Of a stretch of 26,545 nucleotides of DNA, positions 1 through 7,193 are shown piece after piece (positions within the stretch are counted from its first letter, which is position 1; every line of letters starts with the position of its first letter). The notes under the pieces were generated by a model. It ran no database searches, was not told where the DNA came from, and saw nothing but the letters and a program-made list of their open reading frames with translations. The stretch covers positions 1 to 26,545 of the forward strand of contig JAQBUV010000036.1 in the NCBI GenBank assembly GCA_027623815.1, written 5' to 3'. A program made the position numbers and the translations under genes. This DNA is from Casp-Chloro-G3 sp002816715. GTDB lineage: Bacteria > Chloroflexota > Dehalococcoidia > Lucifugimonadales > UBA3495.

Positions 1-2
1 GC

Positions 3-350
3 AATCTGGTGCCTGGCGGCGCAATGCATGCCCTTGGCGAGCCATTGGACTCCGAGGGTCAGGTTTTTACTCCGGTCGCGCAGCAGGCCGTCCTGAGCTA
101 TCGAGTTGACGACTTTATCAAGCAGTTTGACATACGGATGCCAAACCATATAAAAATTGACGTCGATGGCAACGAGCTTTCTATCCTGAAGGGCATGGAT
201 GAAACGCTTAACGGTGGTTCAGTCCGAAGCGTGCTGCTGGAACTGAATGTGGGCAGCGGACGCGATCAAGAAATTCTTCAGTTCCTGGCCGAAAAGGGTT
301 TCAAAGTCCATTCGACTTATGGCCTAAACCATATTTTTGTGCAAGTATGA
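3..350 (+). CDS. FkbM family methyltransferase, C-terminal part (5' end cut off)
   Basis: This is the last ~115 codons of an SAM-dependent methyltransferase of the FkbM family, which usually O-methylates sugars or polyketide-like groups. The reading frame is open to the window edge, so the true start lies upstream. What is visible is the family's diagnostic segment: VDDF, then IKIDVDGNE followed by LKGMDETL, which matches the FkbM consensus of a lysine-rich beta strand ending in ID(V/E)xGxE. The SAM-binding half is not in the window. The stop codon overlaps the ATG of the FkbH-like gene (ATGA at 347-350), which implies translational coupling and a shared operon. In this context it probably methylates a sugar hydroxyl or an acyl substituent of the polysaccharide; the substrate cannot be read from the sequence. 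Confidence 0.85.
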   Translation, partial: NLVPGGAMHALGEPLDSEGQVFTPVAQQAVLSYRVDDFIKQFDIRMPNHIKIDVDGNELSILKGMDETLNGGSVRSVLLELNVGSGRDQEILQFLAEKGFKVHSTYGLNHIFVQV

Positions 351-2203
351 CGGCATCGGAATCACATAACGAGATAGAAATGCAGCCCGCTGATATCCTG
401 GACGAGGTACGGCAGAATCCGACCTATACCAACCACTGCCGGGCGTTGGAGCGGTTGCGGGCCGTGGGCTATAACCCGGCGGGCTCAGAACAGCGTGTAG
501 CAATCCTCAGCAATTTCACCGTCGAGCCGGTGGTAAACTGCCTGACGGTGCAAGCATACGTCAACGCCTTTCCACTGGAACTTTATACCGGCCCTTACAA
601 CGAGCACGCTCGCGAGATTTTAGACGAGAGCAGCGAACTGCACCGCTTTGGCCCCGACGTGGTGGTGCTGTTGCTTACCCCAGAGGCCGCGATCCCCGGC
701 GTCACTGGCGAACCCTGGCAGGATAGCGCGAAACGCCGTCAACTGGTACAACAGGGACTTGAGGACTTCACTGGGCTGGTAGCCGGGCTGAGAGCAAGGT
801 CAAGCGCGTCAATCCTCATCGCTAATTTTACCCTTCATGAGACCTCACCCCTTGGGGTTCTTGATTGGCAGGAATCCTTCGGCATTGGGCGGGCGGTCGA
901 GGAGTTCAATCATGATCTTGCCGATTGGGCCCAGACCCATGAGCGCATTTACATCTTTGATCTGGCGGGCCTGAGCGCCAGCTTCGGCGGCGAGCGGGCT
1001 TTCGACCCTCGAATGCGGTTACTGGCCGATCAACCCTTCGCCACTGCCTTTTTGCCCCGGATCGCCAGGGAACTGGCTCGCTACCTGCAAGCCACCACCG
1101 GACCCTCCCGCAAGTGCCTGGTGCTGGACCTGGACAACACCCTGTGGGGGGGCATCCTTGGCGAGGATGGGCTGGACAAGCTCCAATTGGGAGGCGATGC
1201 AGTAGGCGAAGCTTATCGGCAGTTTCAGAAGGCAATCCTTACGTTGCATAGTCGAGGTGTAATCCTGGCCCTGTGCAGTCGTAACGATGAGTCCGAAGCC
1301 ATGTCGGCGATTGAGAGCCATCCGGCAATGATCCTGCGCCCGGAGCATTTTGCCGCGGAACGGATCAATTGGGGTGACAAAGTTAGCAATATAGAATCGA
1401 TGGCTGAAGAGTTAAACATCGGCCTGGATAGCCTGGTTTTCGTTGACGACGATCCCTTCGAACGCCAAAATGTACGGGAACGTCTGCCCGATGTCATGGT
1501 GGTTGACCTGCCGAGCGATCCCGTATCCTACCGCAGTACGTTACTCGACCTGAGCGTATTTGACCGACTACACGTCACCAATGAAGACCGAGCGCGCGGT
1601 CGCATGTACCAGGAACGGCGGGCCTTCGAACGCCTACGGGCCGAGGCGACTTCCCTTGATGAATATCTCAATAGCTTGGGCATGGAAGTCACAGCGGTGC
1701 CTGCCGAGGGGCCGGCCCGCACTCGCCTCTTCCAGTTGTTACACAAGACCAATCAATTTAACTTGACCACCCGCCGCTACACCGAAGCTGAATTTGAGCA
1801 GTTGGCACAAGCGGAGAATAACCGAGTCTTCGGTATCAGCGTCCGGGATCGCCTGGGGGATAGCGGCATAGTGGGCCTGATGGTCCTAAAGCTGAGCACT
1901 CAGGCATCCGAGATCGAAACCTTCCTGATGAGTTGCCGCGTTCTGGGTCGCAATGTCGAAACCGGCATCTTGGCTTACGCCGTGAACCTGTCCCGGGCGG
2001 CTGGCGCCAAACGCCTTCGGGGATGTTACATCCCCACTGCCAAGAACGGGATGGTGAGCGATCTGTATGAACGGCACGGGTTTACATTGGTCGGCTCTGA
2101 GGAAGGGGCCGAGGTTTGGGAGGCCGAGTTGCTCGGATATGAGCTGTCCGCGCCAGCTTGGGCTCAGGTAAGGGAAAATCAGGAAACTGGGGCGGAACGA
2201 TGA
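347..2203 (+). CDS. FkbH-like protein (HAD-IIIC phosphatase with C-terminal GNAT-like domain)
   Basis: The 618-residue protein has the full FkbH layout. An N-terminal ~250-residue SGNH-like region comes first, then a HAD domain with the nucleophile motif DLDNT (Asp261, Asp263) followed by WGG, and the acidic motif FVDDDP (Asp367-369). From about residue 440 there is a GNAT-like domain ending with SDLYERHGF. Characterised FkbH proteins take a three-carbon glycolytic acid phosphate (1,3-bisphosphoglycerate), remove phosphate and load a glyceryl-type unit onto a carrier protein. Its stop overlaps the start of an acyl carrier protein gene (ATGA, 2200-2203), strong context for the same reaction here. 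In polysaccharide loci such proteins are thought to supply glyceryl- or lactyl-type acyl groups. The family call is firm; the actual acyl unit is inference. Confidence 0.93.
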   Translation: MTASESHNEIEMQPADILDEVRQNPTYTNHCRALERLRAVGYNPAGSEQRVAILSNFTVEPVVNCLTVQAYVNAFPLELYTGPYNEHAREILDESSELHRFGPDVVVLLLTPEAAIPGVTGEPWQDSAKRRQLVQQGLEDFTGLVAGLRARSSASILIANFTLHETSPLGVLDWQESFGIGRAVEEFNHDLADWAQTHERIYIFDLAGLSASFGGERAFDPRMRLLADQPFATAFLPRIARELARYLQATTGPSRKCLVLDLDNTLWGGILGEDGLDKLQLGGDAVGEAYRQFQKAILTLHSRGVILALCSRNDESEAMSAIESHPAMILRPEHFAAERINWGDKVSNIESMAEELNIGLDSLVFVDDDPFERQNVRERLPDVMVVDLPSDPVSYRSTLLDLSVFDRLHVTNEDRARGRMYQERRAFERLRAEATSLDEYLNSLGMEVTAVPAEGPARTRLFQLLHKTNQFNLTTRRYTEAEFEQLAQAENNRVFGISVRDRLGDSGIVGLMVLKLSTQASEIETFLMSCRVLGRNVETGILAYAVNLSRAAGAKRLRGCYIPTAKNGMVSDLYERHGFTLVGSEEGAEVWEAELLGYELSAPAWAQVRENQETGAER

Positions 2204-2433
2204 CCCAATTATGCCGTTTCATAGCTGATATTCTTGGGGTCAACCATAGTGAAGTTGGACCGGAAACTGGTCCAGGTATTATTTCAAAATGGGACTCGCT
2301 GGCCCACTTACAGTTGGTGGCTGCCATCGAAGAGACCTATGAGGTGCAGATGTCTACGGAGGAGATTATTAACTTGTACAGCGTAAGCGACATCGCAATG
2401 CTTTTGAAAGAAAAAGGAGTGAGTCTTGACTGA
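2200..2433 (+). CDS. Acyl carrier protein
   Basis: This is a 77-residue acidic protein of normal ACP length. The phosphopantetheine attachment site is Ser33 in the motif WDSLAHLQL, the D-S-L context recognised by holo-ACP synthases. I chose the ATG at 2200 because it overlaps the FkbH stop as ATGA and gives a standard ACP N-terminus. An upstream in-frame start at 2158 would add 14 residues lying inside the FkbH gene and is unlikely. The gene sits between the FkbH-like loader and a MaoC-like hydratase, so it is probably a dedicated carrier for an acyl group used to decorate the polysaccharide, not the housekeeping fatty-acid ACP. Confidence 0.93.
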   Translation: MTQLCRFIADILGVNHSEVGPETGPGIISKWDSLAHLQLVAAIEETYEVQMSTEEIINLYSVSDIAMLLKEKGVSLD

Positions 2434-2863
2434 GTCTCAGCAGTCGTCCCTCGACCGCTCCTACGAAAGTATCGCTACCGGCGAAGAAGCGAGCTTCAGC
2501 CGGGTCATTGGCGAGTCAGAAGTGGCCGCGTTCGCTGCCTTGACCGGCGACTGGAACCCACTCCACATGGACAGCGCATACGCGGCGACCACCCAATTTG
2601 GCGAACGGATCGCGCACGGTATGTTAGTTGCCTCCTACTTCTCCAGCCTCGTCGGTATGTACCTCCCCGGACAGCGGGCGTTGTTCCTGTCCCACGACGT
2701 AAAATTCGCCAGGCCGGTACCCTTGGGTGCGTGCATAACTTTTCAGGGCCGCGTGCGCCATAAGACGGACAGCCTGCGCCTGCTAGATATCGATACCACA
2801 GCGATCAACGAGGCTGGGGAACACGTCGTACGAGGCCGGGCACAAGTGATGGTGCTGCCATGA
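2426..2863 (+). CDS. MaoC-like (R)-specific enoyl hydratase / hotdog dehydratase
   Basis: The 145-residue single hotdog-fold protein belongs to the MaoC family. The hydratase signature is present as TGDWNPLHMD with the catalytic pair Asp42 and His47, followed by the helix segment RIAHGMLVASYFS typical of (R)-specific enoyl-CoA/ACP hydratases. It begins at TTG 2426, which is preceded by AAGGAG at 2414-2419 with good spacing; no ATG is available nearby. The start overlaps the ACP gene by 8 nt. With the FabG-like neighbour it could interconvert 3-hydroxyacyl, enoyl and 3-oxoacyl thioesters on the adjacent ACP. The acyl chain is unknown. Family assignment is firm and the role in an acyl-decoration pathway is inferred. 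Confidence 0.9.
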   Translation: MTESQQSSLDRSYESIATGEEASFSRVIGESEVAAFAALTGDWNPLHMDSAYAATTQFGERIAHGMLVASYFSSLVGMYLPGQRALFLSHDVKFARPVPLGACITFQGRVRHKTDSLRLLDIDTTAINEAGEHVVRGRAQVMVLP

Positions 2864-3615
2864 ACGAAAATTCCGGGAGGGTCGCTCTGGTGACCGGAGC
2901 GAGTCGGGGAATTGGGGCGGCGACTGCGCGACTGCTGGGGGAATCCGGCTTTGCTGTCGGTGTCAATTTTCTCAGTATGGAGGACAAGGCTCAGGAAGTC
3001 GTAGCGAGTATCAAAGCCACCGGTGGACGGGCGATGGCCCTACAATCTGATGTCAGAGATCAAGCCAGCGTTGAGACCATGATACAGGCGACTGTAGCGG
3101 CCTATGGGTCAATTGACGTTCTGGTAAACAATGCAATGGGAGAGCTTCCCTCAAAGCCCTTTGCGGAGCTGGTCTGGGAAGATTTCCAGACGCTGATTGA
3201 CGTCCAAATACGCGGCGCGGTTAACTGTTGTCAGTCGGCCTTGCCTTTGATGGAAACTCAGGGACGGGGTTCCATTGTCAACATTATCTCTACCTATGCG
3301 TTGGGAGCCCCACCGGCGCGAATGTCGGCGTATGTTACTGCAAAGTCGGCGCTGCTGGGATTGACCAAGGCCTTAGCTGTCGAGTACACAGCTAAGGGAA
3401 TTCGGGTCAACATGGTATCACCAGGCCCAACCGAAACCGATTTACTCGGCAACATCCCAGCCAGACTAAAAGATATGATGGCCGCGCAGAATCCAATGAA
3501 ACGCCTCGCACAACCAGAAGACTGCGCACGAGCCGTACTGTTCCTGGCGACAGATCAATCAGAGTACATGTCGGGAGCGAACCTGGTAGTATCCGGGGGT
3601 CAGGTAGTCTTGTGA
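2860..3615 (+). CDS. SDR family oxidoreductase, FabG-like 3-oxoacyl-ACP reductase
   Basis: The 251-residue classical short-chain dehydrogenase has the cofactor motif TGASRGIG at residues 12-19, an NNA motif (VLVNNAMG), an active-site serine in NIIS, the YVTAK catalytic Tyr/Lys, and the VSPGPTETD segment after it. The length and motifs match FabG-type 3-oxoacyl-ACP reductases, although sugar or steroid SDRs share them. Its start overlaps the MaoC stop (ATGA, 2860-2863). Because ACP, MaoC-like and FabG-like genes are consecutive, the most economical reading is a small acyl-ACP reductive or dehydrative pathway. The spacing between active-site Ser and Tyr looks one residue longer than in E. coli FabG, which is within family variation. 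Confidence 0.88.
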   Translation: MNENSGRVALVTGASRGIGAATARLLGESGFAVGVNFLSMEDKAQEVVASIKATGGRAMALQSDVRDQASVETMIQATVAAYGSIDVLVNNAMGELPSKPFAELVWEDFQTLIDVQIRGAVNCCQSALPLMETQGRGSIVNIISTYALGAPPARMSAYVTAKSALLGLTKALAVEYTAKGIRVNMVSPGPTETDLLGNIPARLKDMMAAQNPMKRLAQPEDCARAVLFLATDQSEYMSGANLVVSGGQVVL

Positions 3616-3640
3616 TTCGGGTGTCAAGAGGCTACGAACC

Positions 3641-4327
3641 ATGAGTGAACTGTCGGTAAAAAGTAGTTTTTCGCAAAGGATCAAAGCAGCCAGAAGAATA
3701 CTCGCAGAGGAAGGCTTTAGCAACTTGTGCCAAGCGGTTGTCTCCAATCTGGCATTTCACTTGAGCAGCAAGTGGCACTTTGTTTATTTCGCGTTTTCCC
3801 TAGAGGAGCAAACACCCTGCTTTAATACTAAGGGACCCATAAGCGTCAGAATTGCAACTTCCGAGGACATAGCAAGAATAGAGTCAGACATATTCCCTGC
3901 ATTGGAAGCAGAGATGCAGTACGAAAAAAGATATTTTCGACTCATCAGCGAGCCAAAAATTAAATGCTTCCTCGCCGAACAAGATGGCAAGTTAGTCCAC
4001 TATAGCTGGGTTTTCCTGGACGCCTCCCATTCTCTGCTGGCGGAGGTGCCTTTTAATCAGAAGAAACTAACCAGCAACGATGCATTTATTGGGCCTGTCT
4101 TTACGAACCAGTCTGCGCGGGGCCTGGTTTATCTTCATGTTCTGTCGGCAATACTTGATTATTTGAAGAACAACGCTGGTGCGAGTCGGGCGATTGTCTT
4201 TTTCGATGGAAAGAACCCGGCCGCGGCAAGTTTTTACAAAAGACTAGGGTTTAAGGAAATAACGGACGCTCAACCCAAGAATATATTTTCCTTTATCTGG
4301 CGTGGGCTGAGCCGTGCCACTAATTAG
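3641..4327 (+). CDS. GNAT family acyltransferase
   Basis: The 228-residue protein has a GNAT domain over roughly residues 65-220. A beta-strand start ISVRIAT, a central segment FLAEQDGKLVHYSW, and the C-terminal hallmark NPAAASFYKRLGFKEI are visible. The first ~60 residues have no recognised domain. GNAT enzymes transfer acyl groups from CoA or ACP to amines or hydroxyls; beside an ACP module it is a natural candidate to move the ACP-bound acyl group onto an amino sugar, which is inference. The ATG at 3641 follows the SDR gene by 25 nt with no strong Shine-Dalgarno. Base composition is visibly more AT-rich than the flanking genes, which may indicate separate acquisition. Confidence 0.8.
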   Translation: MSELSVKSSFSQRIKAARRILAEEGFSNLCQAVVSNLAFHLSSKWHFVYFAFSLEEQTPCFNTKGPISVRIATSEDIARIESDIFPALEAEMQYEKRYFRLISEPKIKCFLAEQDGKLVHYSWVFLDASHSLLAEVPFNQKKLTSNDAFIGPVFTNQSARGLVYLHVLSAILDYLKNNAGASRAIVFFDGKNPAAASFYKRLGFKEITDAQPKNIFSFIWRGLSRATN

Positions 4328-4352
4328 GGTTGAATAGAAAAGAGAGAATTTG

Positions 4353-5246
4353 ATGGCAAGTAGAAAAATGTTGGTGACCGGGGCTGGCGGCATGGTGGGG
4401 AGCTATGTGCCAGAGGTCTTTAAAGACTATGATCTAGTGTTAACCAATACAGTTGAAGGTTATATACATTTGGACGTTCGACATCCTTCGGACGTGACGC
4501 GCATGGTGGCTGATTTGAAACCGGATGTGATTTTGCATCTGGCGGCAGCTACTGATGTTGACCAATGCGAACGAGACCCGGACGAGGCGTTTCATACCAA
4601 CGCTATCGGCACGCAGAATATAGCCTTGGCCTGTCAGGAATTTGATGTTCCCTTGGTTTATGTCAGCACCGCCGGTGTCTTCTGGGGCGACAAGCCTGAA
4701 CCGTATAACGAGTTCGACGTGCCCAGACCCGCCAACGTGTACGGGCAGTCAAAACTGGCCGGTGAGCAGATCGTATCGTCCCTGTTGCAGCATTACTACA
4801 TTGTTCGCGCGGGCTGGATGGTCGGCGGCGGCGCAAAGGATAAGAAGTTCGTCGGCCAAATCTCCAGATTGATGATGCAAGGGACTAATCCGCTCAAGAT
4901 TGTCGATGACAAGATCGGCAGCCCGACTTATGCCAAGGACCTCCTCGGCGGGATTCATGCGCTGCTTGAAACTAGATACTACGGATTGTACCACCTGGTC
5001 AACCAGGGCCAGTGTTCCCGATATGATGTCGGCCTCCTGATACGCGATGTGTTACAGCGACCGGACATCGAGATATTGCCAGTATCTTCGGCCTATTTTC
5101 CGCTTCCGGCGCCGCGCGCCCGTTCCGAAGCCATGCGCAATCTTAAATTGGAATTGCTGGGCGTGCATCAGATGCGCGACTGGCAAGAAGCCCTTACTGA
5201 ATACATTGTGACCCAGTTGGCCCCTACCCTGTCTACGGCTCAGTAG
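4353..5246 (+). CDS. rmlD: dTDP-4-dehydrorhamnose reductase-like (RmlD family)
   Basis: The 297-residue extended SDR has the RmlD pattern: TGAGGMVGSYV at the N-terminus for NAD(P)H, HLAAATDVDQCE, YVSTAGVFWGDKPEPYNE, and the catalytic YGQSKLAGE. The C-terminal RARSEAMRNLKLELLG resembles the RmlD sugar-binding tail. RmlD reduces dTDP-4-keto-L-rhamnose to dTDP-L-rhamnose, the last step of the pathway, and rmlA, rmlC and rmlB are present ~8-9 kb downstream. I preferred ATG 4353 (AGAGAG just upstream) over the TTG one codon earlier. Because it is separated from rmlACB, a different nucleotide-sugar reductase of the same family is possible, but no other RmlD candidate exists in the window. Confidence 0.82.
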   Translation: MASRKMLVTGAGGMVGSYVPEVFKDYDLVLTNTVEGYIHLDVRHPSDVTRMVADLKPDVILHLAAATDVDQCERDPDEAFHTNAIGTQNIALACQEFDVPLVYVSTAGVFWGDKPEPYNEFDVPRPANVYGQSKLAGEQIVSSLLQHYYIVRAGWMVGGGAKDKKFVGQISRLMMQGTNPLKIVDDKIGSPTYAKDLLGGIHALLETRYYGLYHLVNQGQCSRYDVGLLIRDVLQRPDIEILPVSSAYFPLPAPRARSEAMRNLKLELLGVHQMRDWQEALTEYIVTQLAPTLSTAQ

Positions 5247-5274
5247 CTTCTATTTATAGTCATAGAGTTTGCGC

Positions 5275-6090
5275 ATGAGACCAGAAGAAGCAGTACAAAT
5301 AATGCGGGAGCGTTTCCCATTCCCCACTTACCTGGACCCGGTAGATGAGGGGTATCTGAGTATTGCGAAAACGGTTGTCCGCTACTTACAACCTGGGGAT
5401 AAAATTCTGGATTTCGGTTCGGGTCCATGTGACAAAACTGCGGTGATACAGCTTCTTGGATACCACTGTTCCGCCAGCGACGACTTACAAGATTATTGGC
5501 ACCAAATAGACGCAAACCGTGAGGCAATCCTTTCTTTCATTGAGCAAGTCGGCATTGATTTCACTTTGGCAACAGATCGCACCCTTCCCTATGCCAAGGA
5601 ATCCTTTGATATGGTTATGATGCACCACGTCTTGGAACACTTGCATGATTCTCCCCGTGACCTGGTGAATGGGTTGCTGGAATTGTTGAAACCGGAAGGT
5701 TATTTCTTTGCCACCGTTCCCAACGCGGTCAACATCAGAAAGCGGGTCAGCGTGTTGCGAGGTAGAACTAACCTCCCTAACTTTGCAGCTTACTACTGGT
5801 ATCCCGACTCATGGCGAGGGCACGTCCGTGAATACACCAGGAACGACCTGATGCAGATTGCCGAGTATCTGGGTCTTGAGATAGTAGCGCTACACAGTTA
5901 TCACCAAATGCTCAGTAAGGTGCCCAGACACATTCGTCCCTTCTATACCGCTTCGACCAATATCTTTCCCGGCTGGAGAGATTCCTGGTTGCTCCTGGCG
6001 AAAAAGGGCAACGACTGGGTGGCGAAGAAGGCCCTACCCGAGGAACAACTCAGGGCAATGTTCGACATTGGCGTATCAAATGAGCACTGA
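5275..6090 (+). CDS. Class I SAM-dependent methyltransferase
   Basis: The 271-residue protein carries a Methyltransf_11/25-type domain. Motif I is ILDFGSGPCD (Asp46-Gly50), the post-motif acidic region is SASDDLQDY, motif II/III is SFDMVMMHHVLEHL, and LKPEGYFFATVPN follows. The HHVLEHLHD string is typical of sugar and lipid methyltransferases in surface-polysaccharide loci. I chose ATG 5275 over an in-frame TTG two codons earlier. It lies 28 nt after the RmlD-like gene and 2 nt before the GT2 gene, so is clearly in the operon. The acceptor is unknown. Together with the FkbM-type enzyme it makes two methylation activities in the locus. Confidence 0.88.
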   Translation: MRPEEAVQIMRERFPFPTYLDPVDEGYLSIAKTVVRYLQPGDKILDFGSGPCDKTAVIQLLGYHCSASDDLQDYWHQIDANREAILSFIEQVGIDFTLATDRTLPYAKESFDMVMMHHVLEHLHDSPRDLVNGLLELLKPEGYFFATVPNAVNIRKRVSVLRGRTNLPNFAAYYWYPDSWRGHVREYTRNDLMQIAEYLGLEIVALHSYHQMLSKVPRHIRPFYTASTNIFPGWRDSWLLLAKKGNDWVAKKALPEEQLRAMFDIGVSNEH

Positions 6091-6092
6091 TC

Positions 6093-7193
6093 ATGCCTCC
6101 TAAAATTACGGTGCTGATGCCGGTTTATAACGGGATGGCTTATCTCAGACCAGCAATTGAGAGTGTCCTCAGCCAAACTTGCACCGACTTCGAATTTTTG
6201 ATCGTTGATGATGCCAGCACGGACGCCTCTGTTGAATGTATCCGTTCCTATACAGATTCCCGGATACGGCTGGTTCGTAACGAATCTAATTTGGGACAGG
6301 CAGGCTCGCTGAACAAGGGGCTGGAATTGGCTCAGGGACCCTACATTGCTCGGTTGGATCAGGACGACGTTTGCTTGCCAGAGCGACTCCAGAAACAAGC
6401 CGACTTTCTGGACTTGCGGCCCGATGTGGCGGTTATTTCCACCTGGGAATACACCATCGATTCTCAGGGTCGTAAGGTACGCAACTGGCGGAGTTCACTG
6501 AAAAACTACGGGGCTTTTCTCGGCGCACTATTGGTCGCAAAATGCCCCATCTGGCATCCGTCCGTTATGTTCCGACAGCAGTCAGTAGTTCAGTTGGGCG
6601 GTTACGATGCGTCTTATGCCCCCGCCGATGATTTTGACTTGTGGAGTAAGTTAGCAATGGCGCGGTGCAATGCAGGATTCGTGCCGGAATATCTGGTTTT
6701 GCAGCGGGTGCATGGCGAACGTCAGTCAATTAAAAGGGGGACAGTTCAGCTAGAACACACCCGGCGTTCTCACGATAAGTTGATCGCCACTTATTGCAGT
6801 TCCAATGAGGCCAGTCTGGTCGCCACGTTGCTTAGAATGGAGGACTCATTCTGGAGCGAATGCACCTCAAAAGGGCAACTTGGGGATGTTCTGTGTGCCT
6901 TGAATGAGATGCTAACGAACATCCGCACAGCCCTGGAACTATCGCCCCAAGAGTACGCTACTTTAACCGGGGTGGTTCACCGAAGGCTTGGCTCTGGCGT
7001 GGCCGTGGGAAGTAAAATAGCGAACCTTCCCCCAATACTGTTTTATCCGGTTTTTTTCAGTCTGTCTCCGTTGCTGATTCCCAGGGTCAGGCCATTTTTC
7101 TCCAGTTTGCATGGTAAGCTACCCAAAATCCGTTACCCTGGCCGACTGATTCAGTCTGGAATGGAACGAATTGTCAATCCAAAAACGGACTAG
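6093..7193 (+). CDS. Glycosyltransferase family 2
   Basis: The 366-residue protein has a GT-A fold in its first ~230 residues. It shows TVLMPVYNG at residues 6-14, nucleotide-binding FLIVDDAST (Asp39-Asp40), the metal-binding LDQDD (Asp89-Asp92, a DxD equivalent), and DFDLWSKLA, the usual acceptor-side signature. The C-terminal third contains a hydrophobic patch near residues 305-330 that may associate with the membrane. It would transfer a sugar from a nucleotide donor to the lipid-linked oligosaccharide on the cytoplasmic face. It begins 2 nt after the methyltransferase stop, and its TAG abuts the next ATG directly. Donor and linkage cannot be deduced. Confidence 0.92.
   Translation: MPPKITVLMPVYNGMAYLRPAIESVLSQTCTDFEFLIVDDASTDASVECIRSYTDSRIRLVRNESNLGQAGSLNKGLELAQGPYIARLDQDDVCLPERLQKQADFLDLRPDVAVISTWEYTIDSQGRKVRNWRSSLKNYGAFLGALLVAKCPIWHPSVMFRQQSVVQLGGYDASYAPADDFDLWSKLAMARCNAGFVPEYLVLQRVHGERQSIKRGTVQLEHTRRSHDKLIATYCSSNEASLVATLLRMEDSFWSECTSKGQLGDVLCALNEMLTNIRTALELSPQEYATLTGVVHRRLGSGVAVGSKIANLPPILFYPVFFSLSPLLIPRVRPFFSSLHGKLPKIRYPGRLIQSGMERIVNPKTD

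Noticed and set aside
906..1497. Three - strand open frames opposite the FkbH gene
   Set aside because: They are antisense shadows of a strong coding region, Arg/Pro/Ser-rich, with no motifs.
2158..2199. Upstream in-frame extension of the acyl carrier protein
   Set aside because: It lies inside the FkbH gene, gives a Gly/Lys-rich leader unlike ACPs, and the ATGA overlap at 2200 is a better start.
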